From: Anaeramoeba flamelloides
Taxonomy: Eukaryota; Metamonada; Anaeramoebidae
DNA length: 64,000 nucleotides
Assembly: GCA_027625915.1 (NCBI GenBank)
Contig: JANTQA010000033.1
Coordinates: 868,001 to 932,000 of the forward strand
Direction of reading: 5' to 3'
Made by a program: the position numbers and the translations under genes. Shown piece after piece: positions 36,381 to 47,144 of this stretch (positions are counted from its first letter, which is position 1; each line of letters begins with the position of its first letter). Under the pieces are notes generated by a model. That model saw nothing but the letters and a program-made list of their open reading frames with translations. It searched no databases and was not told the DNA's origin.

Positions 36381-36914
36381 AAACTAAAATTCAAAATTTT
36401 CAACACTGCTAAAACGTTCCTAACAATCACATAATTCAATTTCATTCAAATTGGAAATAATTTTGATTTTTGTAAAATATAATATTCATTTTTTCATATT
36501 TATGTTTTTCTTTTCATTTCATTTTTTGAATTACGTAACTTGTTTAGGTTAGATCGATTTTTTTTTGAACAATTGATATTAGGTTAAAGTTGAGTTGTTC
36601 CAAATAGAAGAACTCAAATAAAATTTGTTGGTAGTATCTACCCATTTGATCGATCAATAATTCCTAATAGAATTTAAACAAATTTACCTAATGTATGTTT
36701 TTGTTTTGCTCTCTCCAAAATTTTTTAACACACCCATGATTTATTTGTATTGATAATTATTTATTTATTGTTTCAACGTATTGTAATATATAAAAAAGTG
36801 TTAACATTTCAATTAGTGAATAGTTCTAATTTGGTGAATCTTCTTGAATTGATTAAATAAGTTTTTCTTTTCACAAATCGAATTTTGGTGTGTTAAAAAT
36901 TTTGAATTGGGGTT
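36381..36914 (+). mobile_element. MITE family A, copy 4
   Basis: Ends AAACTAAAATTCAAAATTTT and, inverted, TGTGTTAAAAATTTTGAATT. Interior as in the 19.8-kb and 57.7-kb copies (GGTTAAAGTTGAGTTGTTCC, TAGAAGAACTCAAATAAAAT). Confidence 0.82.
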
Positions 36915-38326
36915 TATTTTTCAGATTTCAAAAGAAAAGAACAAATTAATAGATTTTACTCGATTCTTTTAAATTAGGAAAAAAAAATATAGATCATAAA
37001 TATTAATTAGTAATCACATATTTGTGAATTTTTAGTTTTTATTGATATCCTTTTTATTGATTTTTTTTCCTTCTTTCTATATCAGGGGATGTTTCATCAA
37101 CTTCATAGTTTTTTTTTTTAATATTGATGAAATTCAAAAATTGATAAAATTTATGCGAGATAAGAATTTAAAAAATAAAATTAAATAACTATTAATAATA
37201 TTTAATTTGTTCAGACAAAGGTTATTATTATTTTCGGATTCCTTATTATATATCTTTTTTTTTTATTTTTTTCGGAAATCTGAATTGAATGTTCTAATAC
37301 TGATAATTTTGAAGGTATTAAATTAAAAAATTTTAAATTAATAAGTTTGAACTAAAGTATTAAAAAAAATTTAACTCTTTTTTAAGTTTACAGATCTTGA
37401 GGAAATTAATTGTGAGTTTTTTTTGTTAAACTGATCAGTTAATTATTAATAAAAAGCCAATAAAAAAAACGTATTCTTAAAAACAATGGCCAAAGTAAAC
37501 CTTTCAAACAGCAGAAAACCTATTTCTCAAATTTAAACTTTCTGTTTTTATTTTTTTTTTGTTCAAATACAACATCTAATTGAGTACTCAATAGTATAAC
37601 TAGGTTTAAATCAATTTTGAAAGTAAAATCCTTGATATTTTAAGTGAATTTTAAATTAGTAAAAGAATTTGTTGATAATTTTTGATATTTTTTTTGAAAA
37701 TTTTGTTTTTGTAAATCTTGCAAAAATTTTACTAAATAATTACTCTATTTTCGGAGATAAATTTTCCAATTTAATCCTTCATATTTATGGTTAAAATTTA
37801 AATAATAGAACTTTAAGAAACCTATAACATCTTTCTTTTCTATTTATTGTTTGTTTCTTCTAGAATTTAATCTCTAGTTCTTTTATAAGAAAAAAGAACC
37901 ACTTTTTATATAAAATAATATTTAAAAAAGTCATCTACATCAGTGTTATTTTAACAACAGCACAAATACTTATGAAAGATTTCAAAAACTTGAAACTGAT
38001 TTTCGGTAGAATTCCAATCACAAAAGTGTTTTTGTGAATAAAGGTTTTTCGATTTTTAAAATTAAATAAACATTTAAATTGAATGTTATTGGCTTTTGCT
38101 CACTTGGTTACTTCTAAAATTTGAAACAAATAATCTCAAAAAACAAAAAGGTGTGAATTAAATAATGTTCTCTCAATTTTTGTTTTCTTCTCGTAAAGAA
38201 ACAAATATAAATATTTGTAAAAATAATCATTTTTTTGACTTTTTCATCCAAAAAAACAATAATTTGTTTTTCTTCCTTTTTTTTCTTTTTTTCTTCAAAC
38301 GAAGAATTAACTTTCCAACTAGTTAT
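36915..38326. other. Intergenic upstream of the Spg1-like GTPase
   Basis: AT-rich with no recognised gene. The last 160 bases are pyrimidine-rich and open in the GTPase frame from an ATG at 38,165, but the Phe-run peptide argues against its being coding. Confidence 0.4.
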
Positions 38327-39325
38327 ATGTCCACAACAAAATCTAAGTCTCGATCAAAACACAAATCAAAATCAAAATCAAAATCGAAAACAAAATCAAA
38401 ATCTAGCTCAACAACAAAAAAAAGAAAAAAATCCAAAAAAAATGCTGTGCTCTTAAAAGTAGGTATGATTGGTGACGCTCAAATAGGAAAAACATCCTTA
38501 ATGGTTAAATATGTAGAAAACAATTTTGATGAAGACTATATCCAAACTCTTGGTAAGCTTCGATCTTTTTTTTGTTTATTTTTGAATATAAGATCTTTCT
38601 TTTTTTTCACAAAATATAACAAACAACAGAAATGAAATAAAAAGATTAAACCTATTTTTGTTTTTTTTTCTTTTTGATGAAAAATAAATTTACTCTTCTT
38701 TAGGTGTCAATTTTATGGAAAAATCAATTTCAATTAAACAAACAGAAATTACTTTTAGTATTTGGGATCTTGGTAATTTACTACTTTTTCTTTTTATTTT
38801 TTTTTTTTAGTTTCTCTAATTTTTCGATTCTTCTTCCCATCAAAATTAAAAAAAAAAAAAAAAAAAAAAATCTTTCCATAAATCCTCTTGTTCTCCTTCT
38901 GATAAAAATTCAAACATTTTTACGTATTTGTAGGTGGCCAAAAGGAGTTTGTGAATATGCTCCCCTTAGTATGCAATGAAGCAGTTGTAATTTTATTCAT
39001 GTTTGATCTATCCCGAAAAAGCACTCTTGTTTCCGTCAAGTCGTGGTTTAGACAGGTAAGGGGGCTCAATAAAAGCGCAATTCCAATCCTTGTAGGAACA
39101 AAATACGATATCTTTGCAGGCTTTTCCCCAGACGAACAAGAAGAAATCACAAAAACTGCAAGAAGGTACGCAAAGGCAATGAAGGCCCCTTTAATTTTCT
39201 GTTCAGCTAAGGTGCCAATTAATGTTCGAAAATTGTTTAAAATTATCTTGAGCAGAGTTTTCGATTTAAGAAGCAAAATCCCAAAAATTACTCAAGTCGG
39301 AGATCCAATTATGGAAGGATTTTAA
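38327..39325 (+). CDS. spg1: Spg1/Tem1-like small GTPase
   Basis: Ras-superfamily GTPase that in fungi starts the septation/mitotic-exit kinase cascade at the spindle pole. Exons 38,327-38,552, 38,704-38,772 and 38,934-39,325; both introns are phase 1 GT-AG, total 228 residues. After a basic Ser/Lys-rich N-terminal tail (1-42): P-loop GDAQIGKTS (about 49-57), [16 protein letters not shown], the family-specific [17 protein letters not shown] (96 onward), [14 protein letters not shown]4 as GTKYD and G5 CSA. WDLGG, TKxD in place of NKxD, and the absence of a C-terminal prenylation cysteine are Spg1-group features. Close similarity to yeast Spg1 runs to the IGDPI-like end (VGDPIMEGF). I chose the ATG at 38,327 because the upstream in-frame ATG (38,165) adds only a T-run peptide. 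A GTAAGG inside exon 3 (39,055) is not used: the protein reads on through it. Confidence 0.93.
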
Positions 39326-39475
39326 ATTTTGACTACAATTGACTTAATTTTTTTTTGATTTAATTTAAAACGAACAATTAGTGTTAATTACATTAATTTA
39401 TGATTTTAAAAAATTATTTAATTTTAATAATTTAAGATTCTCATCCCCAATTTAAAATAAAAAAAATACAATTTA

Positions 39476-40058
39476 TTTTTTTTTTATATATTTTGAAGGG
39501 AGGAAATCCATTTCCTCTGAAAGCCGTTAGGTTTTCCTGGATTTAAAAGAATTGAGTAAAATCTTTTGATTTTGCTCTATTCTATTGAACTCAAGAAAAC
39601 CTATGTACACGAAGGCACTCTACTGAACATGACAGGCAATTATCAATTGGTTTTCCAGAATTTAAAAGAATAGAATAAAATATTTAATTTTTCGACATTC
39701 TTTTGAATTCTGGAAATGTTCAGTTAGGTTTTTTTTTTAATTTTTTACTTTGATTAAAAGAAAATTTTAGATATCTTCTTTTTATTTCTTAAATTAAAAA
39801 TAAAAAACCCAGGAACTTGACAGCACTCTACTTTACTCTACGGTACTTACACAAATTTTCTAAATGTTTGTTCAGATATTTCAATAAAGAGTCACAATTT
39901 CCTTTTCATGGATTATTGATAAGATAAATAATGATTCTTTATGTTGAATAATATCAAAAATTATCATCACAATTATTTTTATTATTTTTATTTATTTGGG
40001 TTAAGATTTTAAGCCAAAATTTTCCATTTTTTTCATAGATTGGGCATTCACAAAAAAA
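39476..40058 (-). mobile_element. 5'-truncated LINE insertion with 17-bp target repeats
   Basis: Flanked by the identical direct repeat AAAAAAAATACAATTTA (39,459-39,475 and 40,059-40,075). On the minus strand it has an A-tail (T-run just after 39,475) and a hairpin-rich 3' UTR with TTAGGTTTTCCTGGATT palindromes and GGCACTCTAC strings. At 39,880-40,050 it has a decayed ORF2 end colinear with 29,500-29,690. This is the cleanest LINE insertion in the window and lies only 150 bp beyond the GTPase stop codon. Confidence 0.85.
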
Positions 40059-40075
40059 AAAAAAAAATACAATTT

Positions 40076-41470
40076 AAAGAATTGTTTTAGTATTACAAAA
40101 TAAGTAAAAATTATTGAAAATACTTTGTGAGAGTTTTTTTTTTAATACTTTGTTAAATATAAACAAGCAATTTACAAAAAAAAAAGTGTAAAATTTAATT
40201 TTAAATATCTTTATTAAAATGAATTCAATATTTCTATTCAAATATACTAAATTACTATTTATCAGAAATTTCTTATTCCCATAATCATCCAATTTACTTT
40301 TTTGTAAGAGATCATTAGCATCAAAAAGGGATAAAAATTTTCGATCTCTATTTGTATTTAATTTTTTTTTACGATGTAAAATTATGCTCACTATTTTTTC
40401 CCATTGATACTAAAAAAAACCAAATAATAAATAACGAGGTTTAATCTGATCAAAATTTACAAAAGACTGAAAAACTTATAACTTTCTATTATATTATTTA
40501 ACATCCTCTCAACTATAGTAAATACGAAATGTTGTAAAAAATAGAGTTTTTCCCATTTTCGAGATAAATATATAGTTACATACATATATCTAAATTTTTG
40601 TAATATTTAAAAGAAAATTTGTTTTGATTTTCGAGCTCAAAGGCGGTTTCAATATAAAATTATTTCACGACAACCAATTTTTTTATTGAATAAAAGTAAC
40701 TTGAAAAACAATATTTTATTTACATTTTTTATTATACTTATAATATGTTAAGAAGTTGGTTAGTGATTTAAAGTTTTGGGTGATGATATTTTTTAAATTC
40801 TCTGGAAAGGTTATTTTATTCAAAATTTGTCAATCATGATCAGAATGATAAAACAATAAAATAAAAAAACTTTAAAAAAACTTTAAAAAATTAATCTACC
40901 AATACTTAAACAATTCATTGTATATCCGGTTTAAATCAAAATAAGTTGTTTTTTTAAAATTTCTATCATGTATATTTTTTTTTGAGATTTAATTATATGT
41001 TATTGGGAAATCTTAAAAGGATACTTTATTTATAAATTTATTTTAAATTAAATTATTAAAATACAAATTTGAAATAAAAAATAAGTGTTAATTTCAATAA
41101 TTCAACAAAATATAAAAAACTATATTATTATTTATTTATTGATGGAAGAAGTGTAAATTACACTCTAGAAGTCCTTTTAATTAAATTTACTCAAAGATAA
41201 TTAAAGTGTAAAATCATAGATTTCACGATTGTACAAGAGAAAGATATACCCTATTTTTTTATGGTTTAAAAAGTAAAAATAAAAAATTGACAAGAAAATA
41301 AGAAAAAGAAAGAATGAAAAGGAAAAAGGAAAAAAGAAAAAGAAATAAAAATTGATATTTAAAAAGTGTTTATAAAAAGCAATTGGTAAAAAAATCAATC
41401 GAAAAAACCAATACTATCTTTAATTAAGGGCTCCCAAAATCACGGCCACGATACTTTTGGTTAATTTAAT
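40076..41470. other. Intergenic, nothing recognised
   Basis: AT-rich. The open frame on the minus strand at 40,074-40,391 is Phe/Asn/Lys-rich without recognisable motifs. Confidence 0.4.
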
Positions 41471-41475
41471 AATTT

Positions 41476-41784
41476 GATAATGGATCATGAATATTCACTT
41501 GGAGATGGTTGTTTAAGTTGTTGTAATTTCTTTTTTTTTTGATCTTATTTACTTTAAACCTTTGGTCATTTTTAGTCTTTGTTTTTGGTTTTTATTTTCA
41601 AGTTACTCATACTTTCGTGTTTCACTGTCACAGTATTAGAAGTAACCACTTGATCCTTTTTCTGTTGAAACTCTTCTTCCCAATATAAAGAAGACTCAGC
41701 CAAGGGGAAAATGGAAAAAAATAAAATGATTTTATTATAAAAAAAAAATAATAATTTATTGATATTAATGATATAATTTCTCAA
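41476..41784 (-). CDS. Unrecognised small gene or terminal exons
   Basis: The minus strand at 41,572-41,700 is less AT-rich than its surroundings and encodes a protein-like stretch, SSLYWEEEFQQKKDQVV then TSNTVTVKHESMSNLKIK. Read from the ATG at 41,784 it would begin with a hydrophobic segment (IILFFSIFPLAESS) that resembles a signal peptide. The same bases, T-rich and ending CTTGGCTGAG, could instead be an intron end, with earlier exons missing. A further piece at about 41,478-41,525, LQQLKQPSPSEYS and stop, may be the last exon. I do not recognise the family. Its neighbour, the bZIP gene, is on the same strand 600 bp upstream. Confidence 0.35.
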
Positions 41785-42382
41785 CTAATTCTTAAACACA
41801 AGTAATAATAATACAAAATAAATATATATATATATATATATATATATTAGTATTTTTATTCAAATCCTATTTTTATGAATTATTTTGGTGATCGAACCCA
41901 AAAGTTGTTAAAATATTATCTTGATTAAATATATATATATATATATATATATATTTACTAATAATAATTTCATGAGATTTCTTATTTTTTACACATCCTT
42001 TTGTTTATTATATTAAAAGGAATTCCCTTTGGTTTTCTATAAAAAATGCACTTCATTTTTTATTTTGGCATATCCAAACTCATTGTAGCAAAAAAATTAT
42101 TTTATTCGGTTTGAAGGATATCTTTGTTTGTAGTATCAATTAGTGGGGTATAAAAGAACAATTTTTTGTGTTTTGAAATTTTAATGATTTTTTCATTTTG
42201 CACTTTGATATCTGAAGAAATTTAATTTCGTGAATTACAAAATAATTATTGATCTGATATTAGCATTTTCAAATTCTGGGGTTGTCACATTTTTTTGTTG
42301 TATTATTTTCAAAAGAATTAGAGAATTATATATTGATATGTTTTTGCATTGAACGAAAATATTCTTAAACAAATTAAAGTGG

Positions 42383-43591
42383 TTATAAATTTGTGCCTAT
42401 TTTTACATTTGGAGAAGCGATTGAATTAAAATTTATTTCGTTTTCTTGAAGTGAATTATCAATATCAAAAAGATCATCGATTCCATTCGAAAATGATTGT
42501 ATTGGTGATGGTGATTGTTCAAAGTCATTCAAAAATTCGTTGTTTGAATCAAAATCAAAATCAAATTCAGATTCTAATTGTGTTGTTGACGGTTGTACAA
42601 AAAAGCATTTATTTTTAGGATTAATTTGTTGATCTTTTTCTTCAATTTTCTCATTTTCTTCATTTAGTAAGAAACTCTGGTCATTATTTAACATTTCTTC
42701 TTGTTGTTGTTGTTTTACTGGTATTTGAATAATAAATGGGATTTTTTTTTACTTCATTTTTAATTTCTCTTTTTTAAGAGAACATAGATCGAGAACCTCT
42801 TTCTTTAAGAACTATATTTATAAAAAAAAAATATGGAAAAGGAAGTGAAAATTCTTTCCCATTTAGAATTCAAATACCAGTAATGCTTTACCCAAAATTT
42901 TTATCAATTCTTTTAAATTATCATTTTCTTCACGAACTAAGTCCATGTTCTTGTTTAATTCTGTGTTTTGGTTTTTTAGTTGTAAAGTTTGGATTTCTAA
43001 ATTTTGAACATATTCTTTTTTTCTTTGTCGACAATTCCTTGCATTGACCCTATTTCTTTCCAATGTTAATAATTTTTTTTGTTTCTTGCTTAATTTCTTT
43101 CTTCTTCTTCTTCTTTTTTTGGTATTTAGATGATTTCTGGTTTGTGTAATTTGTTTTTTGTTTGTTGTTCCATTATTTATCGTATCAGTTGGGTGTGGTT
43201 TGTAGTTATTTTGCACAATTTCTTTTTTCTTTTCATTTTCTTTCTTTTTATCATTGTAAAGATTTAAAAAGTTATTTGGAATTGGTGTATTGTTTACTGT
43301 TGCATTGGTTTGTAATTGATTTCTTCTGTAAGTGTTTGGCAATGATGGGAAAATATTTGGTTTGATTTCATTTTTTTGATTTTTAATTGTTGTGTTTTTT
43401 GATGTTTGTTCTTTTTCTTTTTCTTTTTCTTCTTGTTTTTCTTTTTTTTCATGTTTTTGTTCTTGTGGTTTCCCGTCGATTATTAATTTTGGTTCATTTA
43501 GAAAATTGTTGTTAGGTTTATTCAAAAGATCAGAAGAAATTGAAAAATCGGTAAAAAATGAAGCATTGAAATTCAAAGAATCAATAGACAT
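42383..43591 (-). CDS. bZIP transcription factor
   Basis: Sequence-specific DNA-binding protein acting as a dimer in the nucleus. Exon 1 is 43,591-42,892 and exon 2 is 42,717-42,383, with a phase 1 intron (donor GTAAAG, acceptor ATACCAG), total 344 residues. A low-complexity N-terminus leads to a basic region with a run of Arg/Lys, then ERNRVNARNCRQRKKEYVQN, which has the bZIP signature N-x7-R. A leucine zipper follows (LEIQTLQLKNQNTEL, MDLVREENDNLKELIKIL). The splice joins ...KELIKIL|V|KQQQQEEM. The C-terminus is acidic with Ser/Asn/Phe clusters (DFDFDSNNEF, DDLFDIDNS), typical of activation regions. The basic region has Asn-Ala where many bZIPs have Ala-Ala. Subfamily not assigned. The intron is almost entirely a MITE (see 42,716-42,882). 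Confidence 0.88.
42716..42882. mobile_element. MITE family B forming the bZIP intron
   Basis: Core 42,718-42,880 (163 bp) flanked by TA on both sides. Terminal inverted repeat CTGGTATTTGAAT, then AAATGGGA. On the gene (minus) strand the element ends in ...CAAATACCAG|TA, and that CAG is exactly the intron's 3' splice site. The intron (42,718-42,891) is therefore the MITE core plus TA plus nine bases, GTAAAGCAT, which supply the donor. A full copy of the same length lies at 54,651-54,818. Confidence 0.85.
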
Positions 43592-45579
43592 TAAATTATT
43601 TAAATAATGATTCGTGTTAATGGTTAAAAGGTTTAAGTTGTTTGAAATATTTCTTTGTTTTGTTTAAAATAAGAGATTTTAAAAAATAATAAATCAAGAA
43701 GTCGAATTATTTTTTTTTAGTAATTTTTTGTTTGTACAATTCGATTTAATGTAAATTTATTTCAAGAAACTCAAAAGTGTGGCAAAAATTTCTTTATACT
43801 TAACAGAACAGAGTTATTGATCAAAATATTCTTTTTTTTATCGAGAATAATTCTAAGATTTCTTTTTAATTTTACTCTTATTTTTTCCGTTTTCAAAAAA
43901 AATTGAATAATTCTAGAGACCTTCTTCAATGATTTCTAATTCTTATTTCCTCTTAGATTCAATCATTTCACTTTTCAAAAATATAATAGCTGTAAATCAT
44001 ATGATCATTTTTTTTTAGTTATTTTATCTAAATACTTGCCTATACAATTGACAAGTGCCTTTTGGGAAATTTAAATATCTTTAACCAATTAAGTGAAGTA
44101 TTTGATTCTCAAAAATTATTGTATTTATTTCAAAAACAGAATGATATCATTTAAAAATAATATTTTTAAAATTATTAATATTACTCATTTTTAACCAAGA
44201 TAACTCAAAAATAAATTTTAGATTTGGCCAAAAACAATAATTTCGAAAGATTCTTCCTCTTTAGAATAAGAATTAATTAATTATATCCCTTAATATTTTT
44301 TTTGATTTGTTTTTTTTTTGCAATAATTTTTTTAGATTTAAGGGGGTTGGAAATTAAAAACTTCTTCCAATATATAAAATAAACCTCGTAAGTATTTTGA
44401 TATTTTAAAAAAAATAAAATAAAAATCTATCTTACCTAACTATATAAATGATTTATTCATTTACCAAGATTGTTTGAAATAGTCTAAACTGATTAACCTT
44501 CAAAAAAAGATTTTGAAAATGGTAAATATTCTTTAATAACTAGCCAAATCTTTATGAGATACTATAACTACTAATATTACTTATTAAAGGAAATTACAGC
44601 CCACCAAAAAAAAAAAAAAAAATAAATAAAATCAATCAATAAATAAATATATACCTTTATTTGTACATTAACAGGAACAAACAATTCATTTAACTTTCCC
44701 AAAAAATAAAACAAATTGCTAAGAAATTTAAGAAATCATTTCTTTCAGCAATTCTTAACTTTAGAGAGTTGAACTGATCTATAGAATTAAATTTTTAAAA
44801 TATGACTTTTATCAAATAAAATAATTTTTAGGGCAAATAAGAGGGATTAATAACTCCACCGTTAAAAAATAAAATAAAAAAAATAAAACAATTTTTTGGA
44901 AAAACGAATTAAAATTTTATTCAATTTATCTTTCAATAAATGTAGTTTCAGAAAAGAAAAAATGCTTATTAGTTAATAATTTCAATTTTTTAGGACAAAA
45001 ACAGTCAAAATTTCTGTGATTTTTGAGAATTTTCGAACAATTATTTTTCATTTTTTTTTAAAAAGAAAAACTATTCCCTAAGTCATTAATCTTACATATA
45101 TTATACCTATATTTAAAAAATCTAAATAAATTTAATTTTTTCTATTAAAAAAGTGGTAATTATATTGAATTACCTCTCATAATTCATAATAAATAAATAA
45201 CTAATAAGATTTTTCTTAAAATAAATATTCTTTTTTAAAAAATTCAATTCAACAATTAATCTTAATTTTTAAAAATCAAACAGAAAAATCTATTAGATTT
45301 ACAAAAAAAAGAAAATTATTCAGTTGGAAATTTTTTAACTCTGAAAAAAAAATTATTTCTTTAGATACTTTCCCCAACCAATCTCTGCTGAAAAAATTTC
45401 AAATAATTAATATTTGATTTATTGAAAAAGGTGTAAAAAAAATAATGAAGAAAATATTAAACTCAAAAAACATATATACTATAGAATATAATAGATTGGA
45501 TTGGATAATTTATTATGATTATACCGATAATCACAATATTCCTAAAATTTTGATAAATTTAGACAAAAAATATGTAAAA
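43592..45579. other. Intergenic upstream of the bZIP gene
   Basis: AT-rich; no exon, hairpin or element recognised. Confidence 0.45.
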
Positions 45580-45965
45580 AAAAAAATTAAATTATTGATA
45601 TTTTACAAAACCTAATATATATTCACATTTAAGGTTCCATATTATTAATATTTTTTGAATGAAATACTTTTTATAAAGAAAAATAATATAAAATAAATCA
45701 AAAAAAAAAAAAATCTGTGTGTCAAAAATTTGAAACATGGCAACAGAAAAAATGGATTCCAAAATGTTGAAATTCATCAACAATCATTGATCGGTCAAAT
45801 TATTAATAATATCGATTTTTCAATTTAACAAAAAAAAAAAAAAAACTAACCTTATTTCAATAATTGAAAAAAAATTCACAATATAACAAATAGATGACGT
45901 AACTAGAAAAAAGGAAATAAAAACAAAACAGAAAAGAAAAAAAAAAAGAAATATTTTAATACAAA
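45580..45965 (-). mobile_element. MITE family A, decayed copy 5
   Basis: Inverted; alignable with 21,570-21,960 (AAACCTAATATATATTCACATT, AACAATCATTGATCGGTCAAA, ATGACGTAACTAGAAAAAAG). Termini lost. Confidence 0.6.
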
Positions 45966-46056
45966 AATTATTACCAAATTTATTTTAAAATGCCGTATAT
46001 TTGTATTTTCTTTCCTTAAATTATTTCAAATGTATCAAAATCCTTCGAATTCCAAA

Positions 46057-46770
46057 CTTTGTTTCAGTAAAAGTTACACATCATTTTTTTCAAATATCAA
46101 TTATTTTTTATAATTCGACTTTGAAAAACAATTCAGATATAAGTAGAATAATATATATCTAAAAATTAGTTGATGTTATGTATAAATGAAAACTAATTAC
46201 CTGGTTTATTTCTTAAAAATAAAAAAACTCACTTCTTATGGTTACATTTAAGAAAAACAAATCCGTTCATTTTAAATTTCTACCGGTATTTGAATAATAA
46301 ATAGGAAACAATTTTCACTTCATTTTCCATACTTTTCTTTTACAAATCAAGTTCCCAAACGAAGTGTGTTGGTATTTGTGGTCTCTATTTGAAAAAGGGA
46401 AATGAAAATGAGGGTGAAAATTTTTCACATTTATTAAACAAATATCAAGATCAAAGATCCAAATAAAATTCCAATAGAATTCAATATTAAACTACAAGAA
46501 TCATTTCCCTTGTTTCAGTAACATTTTAAAAACACCTTTTTACAAAGTGAATTAGAGATTACAATAAAAAAAAAATTTTCAAAAAAATTACTTTAACTAA
46601 AAGTATCGAAAAAAAAAACAAAAATGTGAAAAAATAAGAAAAATTTTTTCAATTTTGAAAATTTCCAAAATTAAATTTTTCTTCTAATATCCATAAAATC
46701 TCTTTAAACACATGAAAATTATCTACACTACAACTGGAATTGGGTTGACTGGAAAATGGTCTAGTTTATA
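46057..46770 (+). repeat. Direct repeat D, left copy, flanking the fimbrin-like gene
   Basis: About 710 bp colinear with 50,979-51,683: TTTTTTCAAATATCAATTAT, a diverged family B MITE (ACCGGTATTTGAATAATAAA at 46,282), TTCATTTTCCATACTTTTCT, TTGGTATTTGTGGTCTCTAT and TTAAACAAATATCAAGATCA. The nested MITE is present in both copies, so it predates the duplication. Confidence 0.8.
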
Positions 46771-47144
46771 CAGATTAATTTTCTCTTTTGATTTCTTTTT
46801 AGAAAGTTAAATTTGACAATAACTAGTGAAAACATTAAAACTAAAACAAAGATCTGGGTTTGTAAATTTGTTAATTTATTTCTTATTATTATAATTGTTA
46901 TTTACGATTCTAGTTAAATAATTAAAAAAAATAATATTTTATATGATGAACTTTTAATAATTATAAAATTTTAAAAGGGATAAAAAAAAACCAAAAATAA
47001 GAAAATTAAAAATTAATGCTTTAAATTATATATAAAAAAATATGATAAAAATAAAACGATATAAAAAATAAAACGGTATCAAAAAAAAAAAATAAATGAT
47101 AAAAGAAAAAATAAAGAATTAAAAAATAAAAAATAATTTAAAAT

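Noticed and set aside
38165-38326. Upstream ATG as start of the GTPase
   Set aside because: Adds a peptide made of T-run Phe codons, unlike the basic N-terminus that follows; the ATG at 38,327 is simpler.
39055-39062. GTAAGG as a third intron donor in the Spg1-like gene
   Set aside because: The protein continues through it in the conserved order [23 protein letters not shown], so it is exonic.
41572-41784. Confident secreted-protein call from the hydrophobic N-terminus
   Set aside because: The hydrophobic stretch coincides with a T-rich run that could equally be the end of an intron, so the signal peptide is not claimed.
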